A DNA stretch of 64,000 bases from Echinicola rosea (GTDB lineage: Bacteria > Bacteroidota > Bacteroidia > Cytophagales > Cyclobacteriaceae): contig NZ_CP040106.1 in assembly GCF_005281475.1 (NCBI RefSeq), positions 4,492,501 through 4,556,500 on the forward strand, in the 5' to 3' direction. Position numbers and translations under genes: made by a program. The notes beneath the pieces were generated by a model, which worked only from the letters and a program-made list of their open reading frames with translations, was not told the origin of the DNA and made no database searches. Shown piece by piece: positions 1-7,227 of this stretch (its first letter is position 1; each line of letters starts with the position of its first letter).

Positions 1-2
1 TG

Positions 3-1448
3 ATGCATATTCCAAACCCTGAGCACTACGAATATGTATCAGCCCTAAAGGATGGCAAAGTCATTGCCCAACTGGGAAACCTACAATATGAAATCGGGAA
101 CATTTCCGATGATGAGGAATATGCTGACGTGATGGGAATGATAAACATCTTCAAACACCACAGCAGCTTTGTTAAAAGATACGACACCCCGGAACTGCAT
201 ACCACAGCAGATAAAATGCCCGTGGCAAAAGGCGGCATAGAGGAATGGAATAAGTTTCTATCCAAAAATCTCAAGTACCCCACCGAGGCAAGAAGGCTGG
301 GAATGACCGGTAATATTTACATCGAGTTTGTGGTGAGCAAAGAAGGCAAAGTCCTACAACCCACTCTTAAACGATCTTTGGGCATGGGCTTGGATGATGA
401 GATTTTGAGAATTTTCTCTTTGGAAAGTATGCCTGAATGGAATCCAGGCATCATCGATGGAAACGCCGTCAATACGCTCATGGTCCTTCCTATCAGGTTT
501 AAACTTAAGGGAGAAGTGGCCAAGTCCTCATCGTTTTTTGACACTCCTTCTTACACCCCCAAAAAGGAGGTTTTTGATGTGGTCGAAAAAATGCCTGTTC
601 CTAAAGGAGGTATGGATGGCTGGAAAGAATATGTTTCTAACAATTTAACTTACCCGCAAGCCGCTCAGGAAAAAGGTGTAGAAGGGACAGTCTATGTCAG
701 CTTTATCGTAGATGAAGACGGCACACCTCAAAATCCTAAAATCCTTAGGGGTATCGGCAGCGGAGCGGATGAAGAAGCCATGAGGCTAGTGGCAAACGCC
801 CCCAAATGGACTCCAGGTCAGCAACAAGGCAAAACCGTTCCTGTAGAGATGAAAGTACCCATTAAGTTTCAACTGGATATTCAGGCTATTGGTGCTCCCA
901 AACCAAACCAACTCGATGACATAGTGGTCGTTGGCTACAGTGCTGTGAGCATAGAGAAAGACAGAAAAAGCCGTCCATCAAAACCTTCCATAAATTCTTC
1001 AGATAAGACCGAAGACAACGGAGAAGACCCGCTTTATATAATTAACGGTGAAGAATATCAAAAGGCAGATATCAGTAAAGTTTCCCCTGAGGACATTAAA
1101 TCCATCAATGTCCTGAAAGGAGAATCAGCCATTGAAAAATATGAAAAGAAAGGTGAAAATGGTGCTATTGAAATCACTTTAAAGGAGGGTGTCCAACCTC
1201 CAAAAAAATCCGATAAATCCAACAACAACCTTCTGCAAGCCCCCAATAAAGATCTCCCAACCTTTGCCAAAGGCGAAGAACCGATCTATCAAGTGGATGG
1301 TGTTGTTTACAAAGCTTCCAAGGTTAAGCTTGAGCTGTCCCCAAAAGACATCAAATCCATTGAAGTGATCAAAAGTGAAGAAGCCGGTATTTATGGCTCA
1401 GCTGCTAAAAATGATATTGTTGTCATTACCACAAAAAACAAACCTTAA
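3..1448 (+). CDS. TonB C-terminal / plug-like multidomain protein, probably 5'-partial
   Basis: The frame is open to the window edge, so the ATG at position 3 is probably internal. About 481 residues are visible. Residues ~65-165 and ~195-300 are two TonB C-terminal domains, each opening with a [VK]MPV.KGG..GW motif and containing a YP..A...G..G..Y..F.V segment. A DDIVVVGYS linker follows, then two short modules shaped like the TonB-receptor plug (..PLYIINGEEY.. with ..GENGAIEITL, and ..PIYQVDGVVY.. with ..IYGSAAKNDIVVITT). In Bacteroidota such domains often form the C-terminal half of M56/BlaR1-type membrane metallopeptidases, so the missing N-terminus may be membrane-embedded; that is inference. 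The role is probably periplasmic, contacting TonB-dependent receptors. Confidence 0.8.
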   Translation: MHIPNPEHYEYVSALKDGKVIAQLGNLQYEIGNISDDEEYADVMGMINIFKHHSSFVKRYDTPELHTTADKMPVAKGGIEEWNKFLSKNLKYPTEARRLGMTGNIYIEFVVSKEGKVLQPTLKRSLGMGLDDEILRIFSLESMPEWNPGIIDGNAVNTLMVLPIRFKLKGEVAKSSSFFDTPSYTPKKEVFDVVEKMPVPKGGMDGWKEYVSNNLTYPQAAQEKGVEGTVYVSFIVDEDGTPQNPKILRGIGSGADEEAMRLVANAPKWTPGQQQGKTVPVEMKVPIKFQLDIQAIGAPKPNQLDDIVVVGYSAVSIEKDRKSRPSKPSINSSDKTEDNGEDPLYIINGEEYQKADISKVSPEDIKSINVLKGESAIEKYEKKGENGAIEITLKEGVQPPKKSDKSNNNLLQAPNKDLPTFAKGEEPIYQVDGVVYKASKVKLELSPKDIKSIEVIKSEEAGIYGSAAKNDIVVITTKNKP

Positions 1449-1556
1449 GCGGACTTCTTTTACATCTACCCTTAGAGCATTTGTTGTTCTCTTTTATGGC
1501 CATTACCTTCGCATGTATAGATGAAATAAATTCTTAACCGTAAAATCATAAAAACT

Positions 1557-1673
1557 ATGGGCAAAGGAGATATGAAATCCAAAAGAGGTAAAATCCACCA
1601 AGGGACGTTTGGTAAAAGCAGACCGCGCAAAAACCAAAATATAGCGACCAAAAAAGAGCAATCACAAGCCTAA
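1557..1673 (+). CDS. 30S ribosomal protein bTHX
   Basis: This is a 38-residue, very basic protein that begins MGKGDMKSKRGKIHQGTFGK and continues with SRPRKN. The MGKGD.K..RGKI..G..G..RPRK pattern is the signature of the short Thx protein bound to the head of the 30S subunit in Bacteroidota and Thermus. It is too short for ordinary ORF calling. A strong rho-independent terminator lies 34 bases after its stop, so it is probably a single-gene transcript. Confidence 0.9.
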   Translation: MGKGDMKSKRGKIHQGTFGKSRPRKNQNIATKKEQSQA

Positions 1674-1706
1674 AGGATCGGTATAAGACACAAGCACTTC
1701 AAAACC

Positions 1707-1743
1707 AAGGCTCGAGAAATACTCGGGCCTTTTCTCTTTTTTG
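1707..1743 (+). terminator. Rho-independent terminator after bTHX
   Basis: The stem AAGGCTCGAG / CTCGGGCCTT pairs over 10 bp with one G-U pair and an AAATA loop. It runs directly into a T-rich tract. Confidence 0.85.
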
Positions 1744-1886
1744 GGCTTTCTCTTTATTTTTCGTTTATATATTTCCCCGTATTATACACATATTACACTA
1801 TTTAATATACCATTCGTAATATTCAAACGATCCAATCCATCCAGAAGCATCGTAGATAGTTTGTATAAATCACAACTCACTATCTT

Positions 1887-2912
1887 ATGAAAACAATAGC
1901 AAAAACAATTTTAAGAACAACACTCATCGCCCTACCTACATTAGGCTTCTATTCCTGTGACAACGATGAGGAAATGGACATGCCGGAAAATGAAGTGGCA
2001 TCCCTATTCGTATCCAGCAATACCAGTGGAATGATCACCATTTTAGATTTCGCCTCAATGGATGGCATAGGCAGCAGCACTGTCGCTTCTGCCGGTGCAG
2101 ATGCCGATGGGATTTATTATGATGAGGAAGAAGATCAAATCATCCAATTGGTGCGTAGCGACAATTCGCTAAACGTCTATTCTGATATCATGGCCGCTAA
2201 GATGGACGATGGACTGTCCGCCTCACTGGAACTAAGCGGGACAGGCGGCTTTGTGAGTGGGCGTGAAATTGCTGTCATGAATGATATGGTCATCGTGGCG
2301 GAATCACCTGTAGAGGCCAACGGCAATCAGAGCAGCCTTTATGTTTACCAAAAAAATGCCAATGGATTTTCTCTTCAAAACACCTACCAGGTAGATTTTG
2401 CCTTGTGGGGTATCCACATAGAAGGCAATACCCTCTATGCTATCGTGGACAAAACGGCTGACCTCGCCGTCTTCAACAACTTCATGGCCAATACTGACGG
2501 CATGATCACGCCGGATAAACGTGTCACCATCGAAGGGCTCGGGAGGACCCATGGACTGACCTATTCGATGGAAGATGACCTGATGGTCCTTACTGACATA
2601 GGTGAAGCATCTTCAGACAGTGATGGCGGTTTGGTCATCATCACAGATTTTACCAGCACACTTAGCAGCACCTCTGACGGTGGCACCATTTCTATGAATG
2701 ACCAAGCCAGGATCGAAGGCAGCAACACCATGCTGGGCAATCCCGTGGATGTCGCCTACAGTGAAGATAGTAAAATGATTTTCGTGGCTGAAAGGGCCAA
2801 TGGAGGCGGAAAAGTACTGGTTTACGACTACTTCTCCTCAAATGGCAATCCTTCTCCGGCTTATAACTGGGACGTTGCAGGTGCTTCTGCCGTCTATTAC
2901 TATGAGGACTAG
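1887..2912 (+). CDS. Putative beta-propeller lipoprotein, function unknown
   Basis: This 341-residue protein has an N-terminal hydrophobic segment followed by GFYSCDNDEE, which reads as a lipobox with the acceptor Cys near residue 24 and an acidic stretch after it; such Cys-plus-acid starts are typical of Bacteroidota lipoproteins. The body is a chain of short beta-rich units (LFVSSNTSGMITILDF, VVAESPVEANGNQSSLYVYQ, LMVLTDIGEASSDSDGGLVII, MIFVAERANGGGKVLVYDYF) that resembles a WD40/NHL or lactonase-type propeller. No catalytic motif is recognised. It stands alone between two terminators. Confidence 0.7.
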   Translation: MKTIAKTILRTTLIALPTLGFYSCDNDEEMDMPENEVASLFVSSNTSGMITILDFASMDGIGSSTVASAGADADGIYYDEEEDQIIQLVRSDNSLNVYSDIMAAKMDDGLSASLELSGTGGFVSGREIAVMNDMVIVAESPVEANGNQSSLYVYQKNANGFSLQNTYQVDFALWGIHIEGNTLYAIVDKTADLAVFNNFMANTDGMITPDKRVTIEGLGRTHGLTYSMEDDLMVLTDIGEASSDSDGGLVIITDFTSTLSSTSDGGTISMNDQARIEGSNTMLGNPVDVAYSEDSKMIFVAERANGGGKVLVYDYFSSNGNPSPAYNWDVAGASAVYYYED

Positions 2913-2987
2913 GCAAGCATTGATCTCGGTTTAGTCAAACCTACTCCATCCATGATTATAAAGGGAGCTACACACTCTTCTACTCCC

Positions 2988-3022
2988 AAAGGTGCGCTGA
3001 TTTATTCAGGCACCTTTTCCCT
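2988..3022 (+). terminator. Rho-independent terminator after propeller lipoprotein
   Basis: Stem AAGGTGC / GCACCTT, extended inward by CTGA / TCAG with one bulge, is followed by TTTTCCCTTTT. Confidence 0.75.
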
Positions 3023-3180
3023 TTTATCCCTTCTGCTTTCGATACCTTTCGAACAGTAAACCAATTCCATAACGCTTTTGAGGACGTCGCTTCACTCAAA
3101 CGCATCAAAACCCTAATTCTCTATCGATTTTATAGGGTTTTTAAAAGGGAATTATTTTTAAAAAACTCTTTTTCGAATAC

Positions 3181-3211
3181 TTGCAAGTTTAAAAATTGGA
3201 TTGTTACTTTG
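3181..3211 (+). promoter_or_regulatory. Putative promoter of the metX leader
   Basis: A TTG at 3181-3183 lies 21 nt before TACTTTG at 3205-3211. This approximates the Bacteroidota -33/-7 pair (TTG and TAnnTTTG), with one base missing in the -7 box. It would start transcription about 20 nt before the riboswitch. Confidence 0.4.
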
Positions 3212-3239
3212 TGCTATCCTTTACTTTTTAAAAGTACAA

Positions 3240-3351
3240 GGATTTATACAGAAGAGGTAAGAGACAGGCTCGCAGACCCTCTGGCAACCTGGAAAATCCA
3301 AGGTGCCAATTCCTGCCGAATGTGAATATCCGCATTTGGAAATATAAATTC
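3240..3351 (+). promoter_or_regulatory. SAM-I (S-box) riboswitch aptamer upstream of metX-hom
   Basis: All four aptamer helices can be drawn by hand. P1 pairs GGATTTATA (3240-3248) with TATAAATTC (3343-3351). P2 pairs AGAGG (3253-3257) with CCTCT (3278-3282) around GAGACAGGCTCGCAGA. P3 is CCTGG / CCAAGG after the conserved GGCAACC. P4 pairs CCGAATG with CATTTGG (about 3316-3339). The invariant GCAACC and AAGGTGCCAATTCC segments are present. SAM-I riboswitches turn methionine-synthesis genes off when S-adenosylmethionine is abundant, which fits the genes downstream. Confidence 0.93.
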
Positions 3352-3370
3352 TTAAACAATGAATTTTATA
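3343..3370 (+). promoter_or_regulatory. Alternative hairpin of the riboswitch expression platform
   Basis: The 3' strand of P1 (TATAAATTC, 3343-3351) can instead pair with GAATTTTATA (3361-3370) across a 9-nt loop. This competes directly with P1. The downstream strand includes the last base of the ATG at 3359-3361. Pairing is visible in the sequence; switching is inferred. Confidence 0.55.
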
Positions 3371-3475
3371 AAAAGGATACACACAGCAATACAACTTCAC
3401 ACACAAATCATCATAGCATTTCTTTTTACCGAAAGGGACAGTTTCATGCATCGTCGAATGTGCATGTGCAACTAA
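3359..3475 (+). CDS. Possible 38-codon leader ORF ending in Met/Cys codons
   Basis: An ATG inside the riboswitch platform opens a 38-codon frame before metX. Its last ten codons read MHRRMCMCN then stop, giving three Met and two Cys codons close together. The same stretch can fold: CATGCA at 3445-3450 pairs with TGCATG at 3461-3466. This resembles an amino-acid-responsive leader peptide acting with the SAM riboswitch. No Shine-Dalgarno sequence is evident, and the codon cluster may be chance, so this is a hypothesis. Confidence 0.3.
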   Translation: MNFIKRIHTAIQLHTQIIIAFLFTERDSFMHRRMCMCN

Positions 3476-3574
3476 GCCCCCTACTTTGGTCCATACCGGA
3501 CAACCCGATTCTTTTATATCCATTATTTGATGATCCCAGTTGACTGAAGTCAACGCTAAATTAAGAGTAAGAAA

Positions 3575-4630
3575 ATGAATCTAACATCACCGTATCTGAT
3601 TACCGATATGACACAGGAAACATTCCACTGTGAAGAGGAATTAAATCTCGAATCAGGTGAATCACTACCAGGATTTGAGATCAGCTATACTACTCAAGGG
3701 CATTTGACACCAAAAAAAGACAATGTCATCTGGGTATTGCATGCACTGACCGGGGATGCCAATGTCCACGAATGGTGGAGTGGTCTGGTGGGTGAAGACA
3801 AGTTTTTTGATCCTACCAAGTACTTCATCGTCTGTGCCAACCTGCTTGGATCATGTTATGGATCCACACAGCCCCTTAGCGAAAACCCCAAAACAGGAAA
3901 ACCATACTATTATGACTTCCCAAACCTGTCCACACGCGACATGGCCAAGGCTTTTGACCGTCTTCGTCAGCATTTGGGAATTCAGCAGATCGACACCATC
4001 ATCGGTGGATCACTCGGAGGCCAGGTAGCGTTGGAATGGTCATACAACTTGCAAGAACAGGTAAAGAAGACCGTAATAGTAGCCTCCAACTCAAAGACCT
4101 CCCCTTGGACGATCGGCTTCAATGAAGCCCAAAGGATGGCCATCGAATCCGACAGCACTTGGGGACAAAACTCTCCAGATGCAGGCAAAAAAGGCCTCGA
4201 AGCAGCCCGTGCCATAGGCATGCTCAGCTACCGGCACCAAGATATTTTCCATGCCAGCCAAGCCGAAACGGAAGAAAAAACGGACCATTTCCGCGTAAGC
4301 TCCTACCTGCGCTACCAAGGCCAAAAACTCTCCAACCGCTTTAATGCCCTCTCCTACTGGGTGCTTACCAAAGCCATGGATAGCCATGACCTGGGCAGAG
4401 GCAGAGGAGGTACCGCAAAGGCCCTGTCACAGATCAAGGCAAAAGTCCTCTCCATCGGGATCAACACAGACTTGCTCTTCACCAAAGAAGAGTCGCAGTT
4501 TATCAGCAAAAATGTCCCCAATGGCACGTATCGTGAGATTTCTTCCATCTATGGACATGATGCGTTTTTGGTAGAAAACGAACAATTAAATTATATTCTA
4601 ACTTCTTTTTACTTGGAAAACAATGACTAA
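3575..4630 (+). CDS. metX: Homoserine O-acetyltransferase
   Basis: This 351-residue cytoplasmic alpha/beta-hydrolase transfers an acyl group from acyl-CoA to homoserine, the first step of methionine synthesis in this branch. The family block NLLGSCYGSTQP is at ~89-100. The nucleophile elbow GGSLGGQ places Ser near 146, and the catalytic Asp and His lie in NTDLLF and YGHDAFLVE near the C-terminus. The length fits MetX. A long leader with a SAM-I riboswitch precedes it, and a small hairpin GTTGAC-TGAA-GTCAAC (3539-3554) sits just before the start codon. It overlaps hom by 8 nt, so translation is probably coupled. Confidence 0.95.
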   Translation: MNLTSPYLITDMTQETFHCEEELNLESGESLPGFEISYTTQGHLTPKKDNVIWVLHALTGDANVHEWWSGLVGEDKFFDPTKYFIVCANLLGSCYGSTQPLSENPKTGKPYYYDFPNLSTRDMAKAFDRLRQHLGIQQIDTIIGGSLGGQVALEWSYNLQEQVKKTVIVASNSKTSPWTIGFNEAQRMAIESDSTWGQNSPDAGKKGLEAARAIGMLSYRHQDIFHASQAETEEKTDHFRVSSYLRYQGQKLSNRFNALSYWVLTKAMDSHDLGRGRGGTAKALSQIKAKVLSIGINTDLLFTKEESQFISKNVPNGTYREISSIYGHDAFLVENEQLNYILTSFYLENND

Positions 4631-5849
4631 CCACATTGGTTTGTTTGGCTTTGGAGTGGTCGGCCAAGGATATTATGAAATCGCTAAAAACGACCGCCTC
4701 GCGCTTTTACCTAAAACAATTGTCGTACAAAATAAAAATAAAGAACGAGATCATTCACTGCAGTTTTCTTTTGACCCAAAAGACATTTTGGATGCCCCTT
4801 GTGACATTGGAATAGAGCTGATCTCAGATCCTGTGCAGGCCTATGATTATGTCAGCAGCCTTTTAAAATCAGGAAAAAAAATCATTTCCGCAAACAAAAA
4901 AATGCTTTCAGCCCACTTGCCTGAGCTACTGGAACTGGAAAAAATTTATGGTGGAAGCCTACTTTATGAAGCCTCCGCTGCAGCAGGTATCCCGATCATT
5001 ACCTGCTTGGACTGTCATTTTAGGGGCGATCACATCAGCCAGCTTCAAGGCATCCTCAATGGTTCTTCCAATTACATTCTTTCCCGTTTATTTCAAGATG
5101 ACCTTAGCTTACAGGAAGCCGTAAAACTGGCCCAAGAAAATGGATTTGCGGAAGCGGATCCCACTTTGGACATCAATGGCAGCGATGTCAGCAGTAAACT
5201 TACCATTCTTAGCCTTCATGCCTTTGGAAAGTACATCCCCGAGGGAGAAATCCTGACCCTTGGCGTGCAACATGTCCATGCAGCAGATGTGGCACTGGCC
5301 AAATCCCTAGGGTTAAAGATCAAGCTGATCGCCACCGCAAAACAAACCCCGCAAGGCCTAAACATGTATATTCTCCCCGCTTTGGTAGGCGAAAGTGATC
5401 CGCTTTTCCTGGTAGAAAACGAATACAATGCGGCAAAAATAACTTCCCAAAACCTAGGTGAACAATTCTTCCAAGGAAAAGGTGCTGGGAGCTTACCGAC
5501 TGGTGCTTCCGTTTATGCGGATTTGACCAAGGTGGAAAAGGGCTATGCCTACAGCTATGATAAGCTTAATGGCCAGAAAATCAATCCCCAAAGTCCACAC
5601 CCCACCTCCTTGGACGCAATGATCAGTGCAGACAGCCTAGAAGCCCTGAAACCGCTTGTCGCCAGCGCCCCAATCCATCAAGCCAACGGTAAATATTGGG
5701 CCGTCAGTGCTATTTCTACGGCTGAGCTGATCAATCAGATCCCGGCCATAGAAGCCAATAAGGTCTCCGTCATAGCACTCAACAATGTCCTCAGCAAAGA
5801 AGATGCACTTGCCCAGATCCAAAGACAGGAAACCGTAAGCCTAAAGTAG
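4623..5849 (+). CDS. hom: Homoserine dehydrogenase
   Basis: The 408-residue protein reduces aspartate semialdehyde to homoserine, the substrate of MetX. It has an N-terminal Rossmann motif GLFGFGVVGQGYYE (~6-19), a KKIISANKKMLS segment, and the catalytic-domain core YEASAAAGIPII and LNGSSNYIL followed by EADPTLDINGSDVSSKL. There is no aspartokinase domain, so it is the monofunctional form, and no clear ACT domain is seen at the C-terminus. It starts inside the end of metX and should share its riboswitch control, which supplies homoserine specifically for methionine. Confidence 0.93.
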   Translation: MTNHIGLFGFGVVGQGYYEIAKNDRLALLPKTIVVQNKNKERDHSLQFSFDPKDILDAPCDIGIELISDPVQAYDYVSSLLKSGKKIISANKKMLSAHLPELLELEKIYGGSLLYEASAAAGIPIITCLDCHFRGDHISQLQGILNGSSNYILSRLFQDDLSLQEAVKLAQENGFAEADPTLDINGSDVSSKLTILSLHAFGKYIPEGEILTLGVQHVHAADVALAKSLGLKIKLIATAKQTPQGLNMYILPALVGESDPLFLVENEYNAAKITSQNLGEQFFQGKGAGSLPTGASVYADLTKVEKGYAYSYDKLNGQKINPQSPHPTSLDAMISADSLEALKPLVASAPIHQANGKYWAVSAISTAELINQIPAIEANKVSVIALNNVLSKEDALAQIQRQETVSLK

Positions 5850-5923
5850 TCCCAACATAAATTCCGGATCGCTTAATAGATCGCGATACGTGTATTTTTA
5901 ATTGTTTTCACTAACTTGAAGAC

Positions 5924-6313
5924 ATGGATTATACGCAGATCAAAGAAACTTGTCTCTATATCCCTGACTTGGATCAGGCGCAGGAATTCTATCATGACAA
6001 ACTCGGTATGCCGGTAATTTCCAAGGAGGAAGGCCGGCATATTTTTTTTAGGTGTGGCACTTCCGTACTGCTTTGCTTTATTCCAACGGCCACCAAAAAC
6101 GAGAAGGTACTTCCTCCCCATTTTGCCAGTGGCAAACAGCACATTGCCTTTGAGGTAGCAGCCAGTGCCTACCCGAAGCATAAAGCTGAACTGATCAAAA
6201 AGGGCATTGTCATCACACACGAGCAAGAATGGAAAGAGGGCCTTGAGAGCGCTTACTTCGAAGACCCCTTTGGCCATGTGCTGGAAATCGTGCCAAAGGG
6301 AATTTGGGAGTAG
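5924..6313 (+). CDS. VOC family protein (glyoxalase/bleomycin-resistance fold)
   Basis: The 129-residue protein starts with YIPDLDQAQEFYHDKLGMPV, the usual first beta-alpha unit of vicinal-oxygen-chelate proteins, and ends with YFEDPFGHVLEIVPKG, which carries the metal-ligand Glu of the second unit. The first half includes HIFFRCGTSVLL and a central HIAFEV strand. These proteins are small metal-dependent lyases, dioxygenases or resistance proteins; substrate cannot be predicted. It is monocistronic and is followed at once by a dispersed repeat. Confidence 0.85.
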   Translation: MDYTQIKETCLYIPDLDQAQEFYHDKLGMPVISKEEGRHIFFRCGTSVLLCFIPTATKNEKVLPPHFASGKQHIAFEVAASAYPKHKAELIKKGIVITHEQEWKEGLESAYFEDPFGHVLEIVPKGIWE

Positions 6314-6665
6314 CTGGTTTTTTAATGTCCAAGTGGGAATAGTTTCCTTAAGGCCATAAGTACTTAGAAAATTGAGGACCAAGCGGAAAAGTTGGTGGCT
6401 GCCAGTTTTCTTAATGGCAAAACCACCGTTAAAAAATGCCACAAAGGTCCCAAAAGCACCAAGTGCATATTGGGCCAGCATTGAAAGATGGCACTCGAAA
6501 GCTAGCCCCAGAGGATCGACACGTTCATAGCCATTGGTGAAGCCCGTGGTAAATTGCCCATCCAACGTTTTCGGTTTTAACTGCATTTCCCTCCCTATTC
6601 CCCATGAATTCCCGCTAAAACCCAATCAAGCGGATGGAGGAGGCTAGGGAAATCGCTTTTAAACT

Positions 6666-6842
6666 ATTAATCTCAGTTCGATTATAAAATCGTCACTGCG
6701 AGGCTTAGAGGGAGATTTGAGGGGTGGAAGCCGTGGCAGCTCGCCGCGGCGAGTTGCCACACCCTTTTCCGACCCACATCCTCCTTAAAAGGGTTCGCTA
6801 TGACGCTTTTTATACTAAAATTAAGTCGAGCTCAGGTTATTA
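6666..6842 (+). mobile_element. MITE-like element, copy A
   Basis: This ~177-bp element has imperfect terminal inverted repeats (TTAATCTCAGTTCGA at one end, AACCTGAGCTCGACTTAA read inward from the other) and a central palindrome, GGCAGCTCGCCGCGGCGAG followed by TTGCC. Related copies lie at 25799, 31826 and 33443. No protein is encoded, as in non-autonomous elements. Confidence 0.7.
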
Positions 6843-6852
6843 GTAAAGAGAT

Positions 6853-6909
6853 GTCAGCCTGAGCGGAGTCGAGGGCTAGACGTTGGACCTCGACTCCGCT
6901 CGGTCTGAC
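6853..6909. repeat. Long-stem hairpin repeat
   Basis: A 57-nt inverted repeat whose arms GTCAGCCTGAGCGGAGTCGA and TCGACTCCGCTCGGTCTGAC pair over about 22 bp with two wobble positions. The same 57-nt unit is at 31759-31815. Confidence 0.85.
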
Positions 6910-7227
6910 GCTTTTTGCCAGAATTAAATAACTTCATGGGGCAAAAGCGATTTCCCTGTGGAGGAATCCCGTCGCTTTAATGATATGAAATTTTCTTTCT
7001 TAAGACCATGTCAACATTCGTCCCCCTAGAAATATTGCTTGACCCAAAGTTGACGAAGTGATCTATTCTTTAAATGAACAGATCGCTTCACTTTATTACC
7101 ATTTCGTTAGCGATGACCGCTTCACCCACCTCATTAAACACCAATCGAGACCTGAATGAAAGCGGGGAACCTTTTTCGCAAATGGCTGGATCATATCGAT
7201 GCTAACTCAGCGCGTCTTAAGGGACCA

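Larger units (their letters stand above)
6376..7045. repeat. Composite dispersed repeat, copy A
   Basis: About 670 bp made of four blocks: 6376-6660, a MITE-like block at 6666-6842, a hairpin at 6853-6909, and 6910-7045. The same blocks occur in reversed order and strand at 31622-32297. The first block carries a minus-strand reading frame (from about 6586, beginning MQLKPKTLDGQFTTGF) that is open here but has stops in the other copy. The rest of the 6314-7227 gap shows no gene. Confidence 0.85.

Noticed and set aside
3221..3553. Minus-strand ORF across the metX leader
   Set aside because: It is the complement of the riboswitch; base pairing explains the conserved segments.
5873..6625. Minus-strand 250-codon ORF
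   Set aside because: Its second half is antisense to the VOC gene and its first half is the repeat block of copy A. It is treated as repeat content, not as one gene.
6853..6909. CRISPR-like repeat
   Set aside because: The hairpin unit occurs only once per composite repeat; no regularly spaced array exists anywhere in the window.
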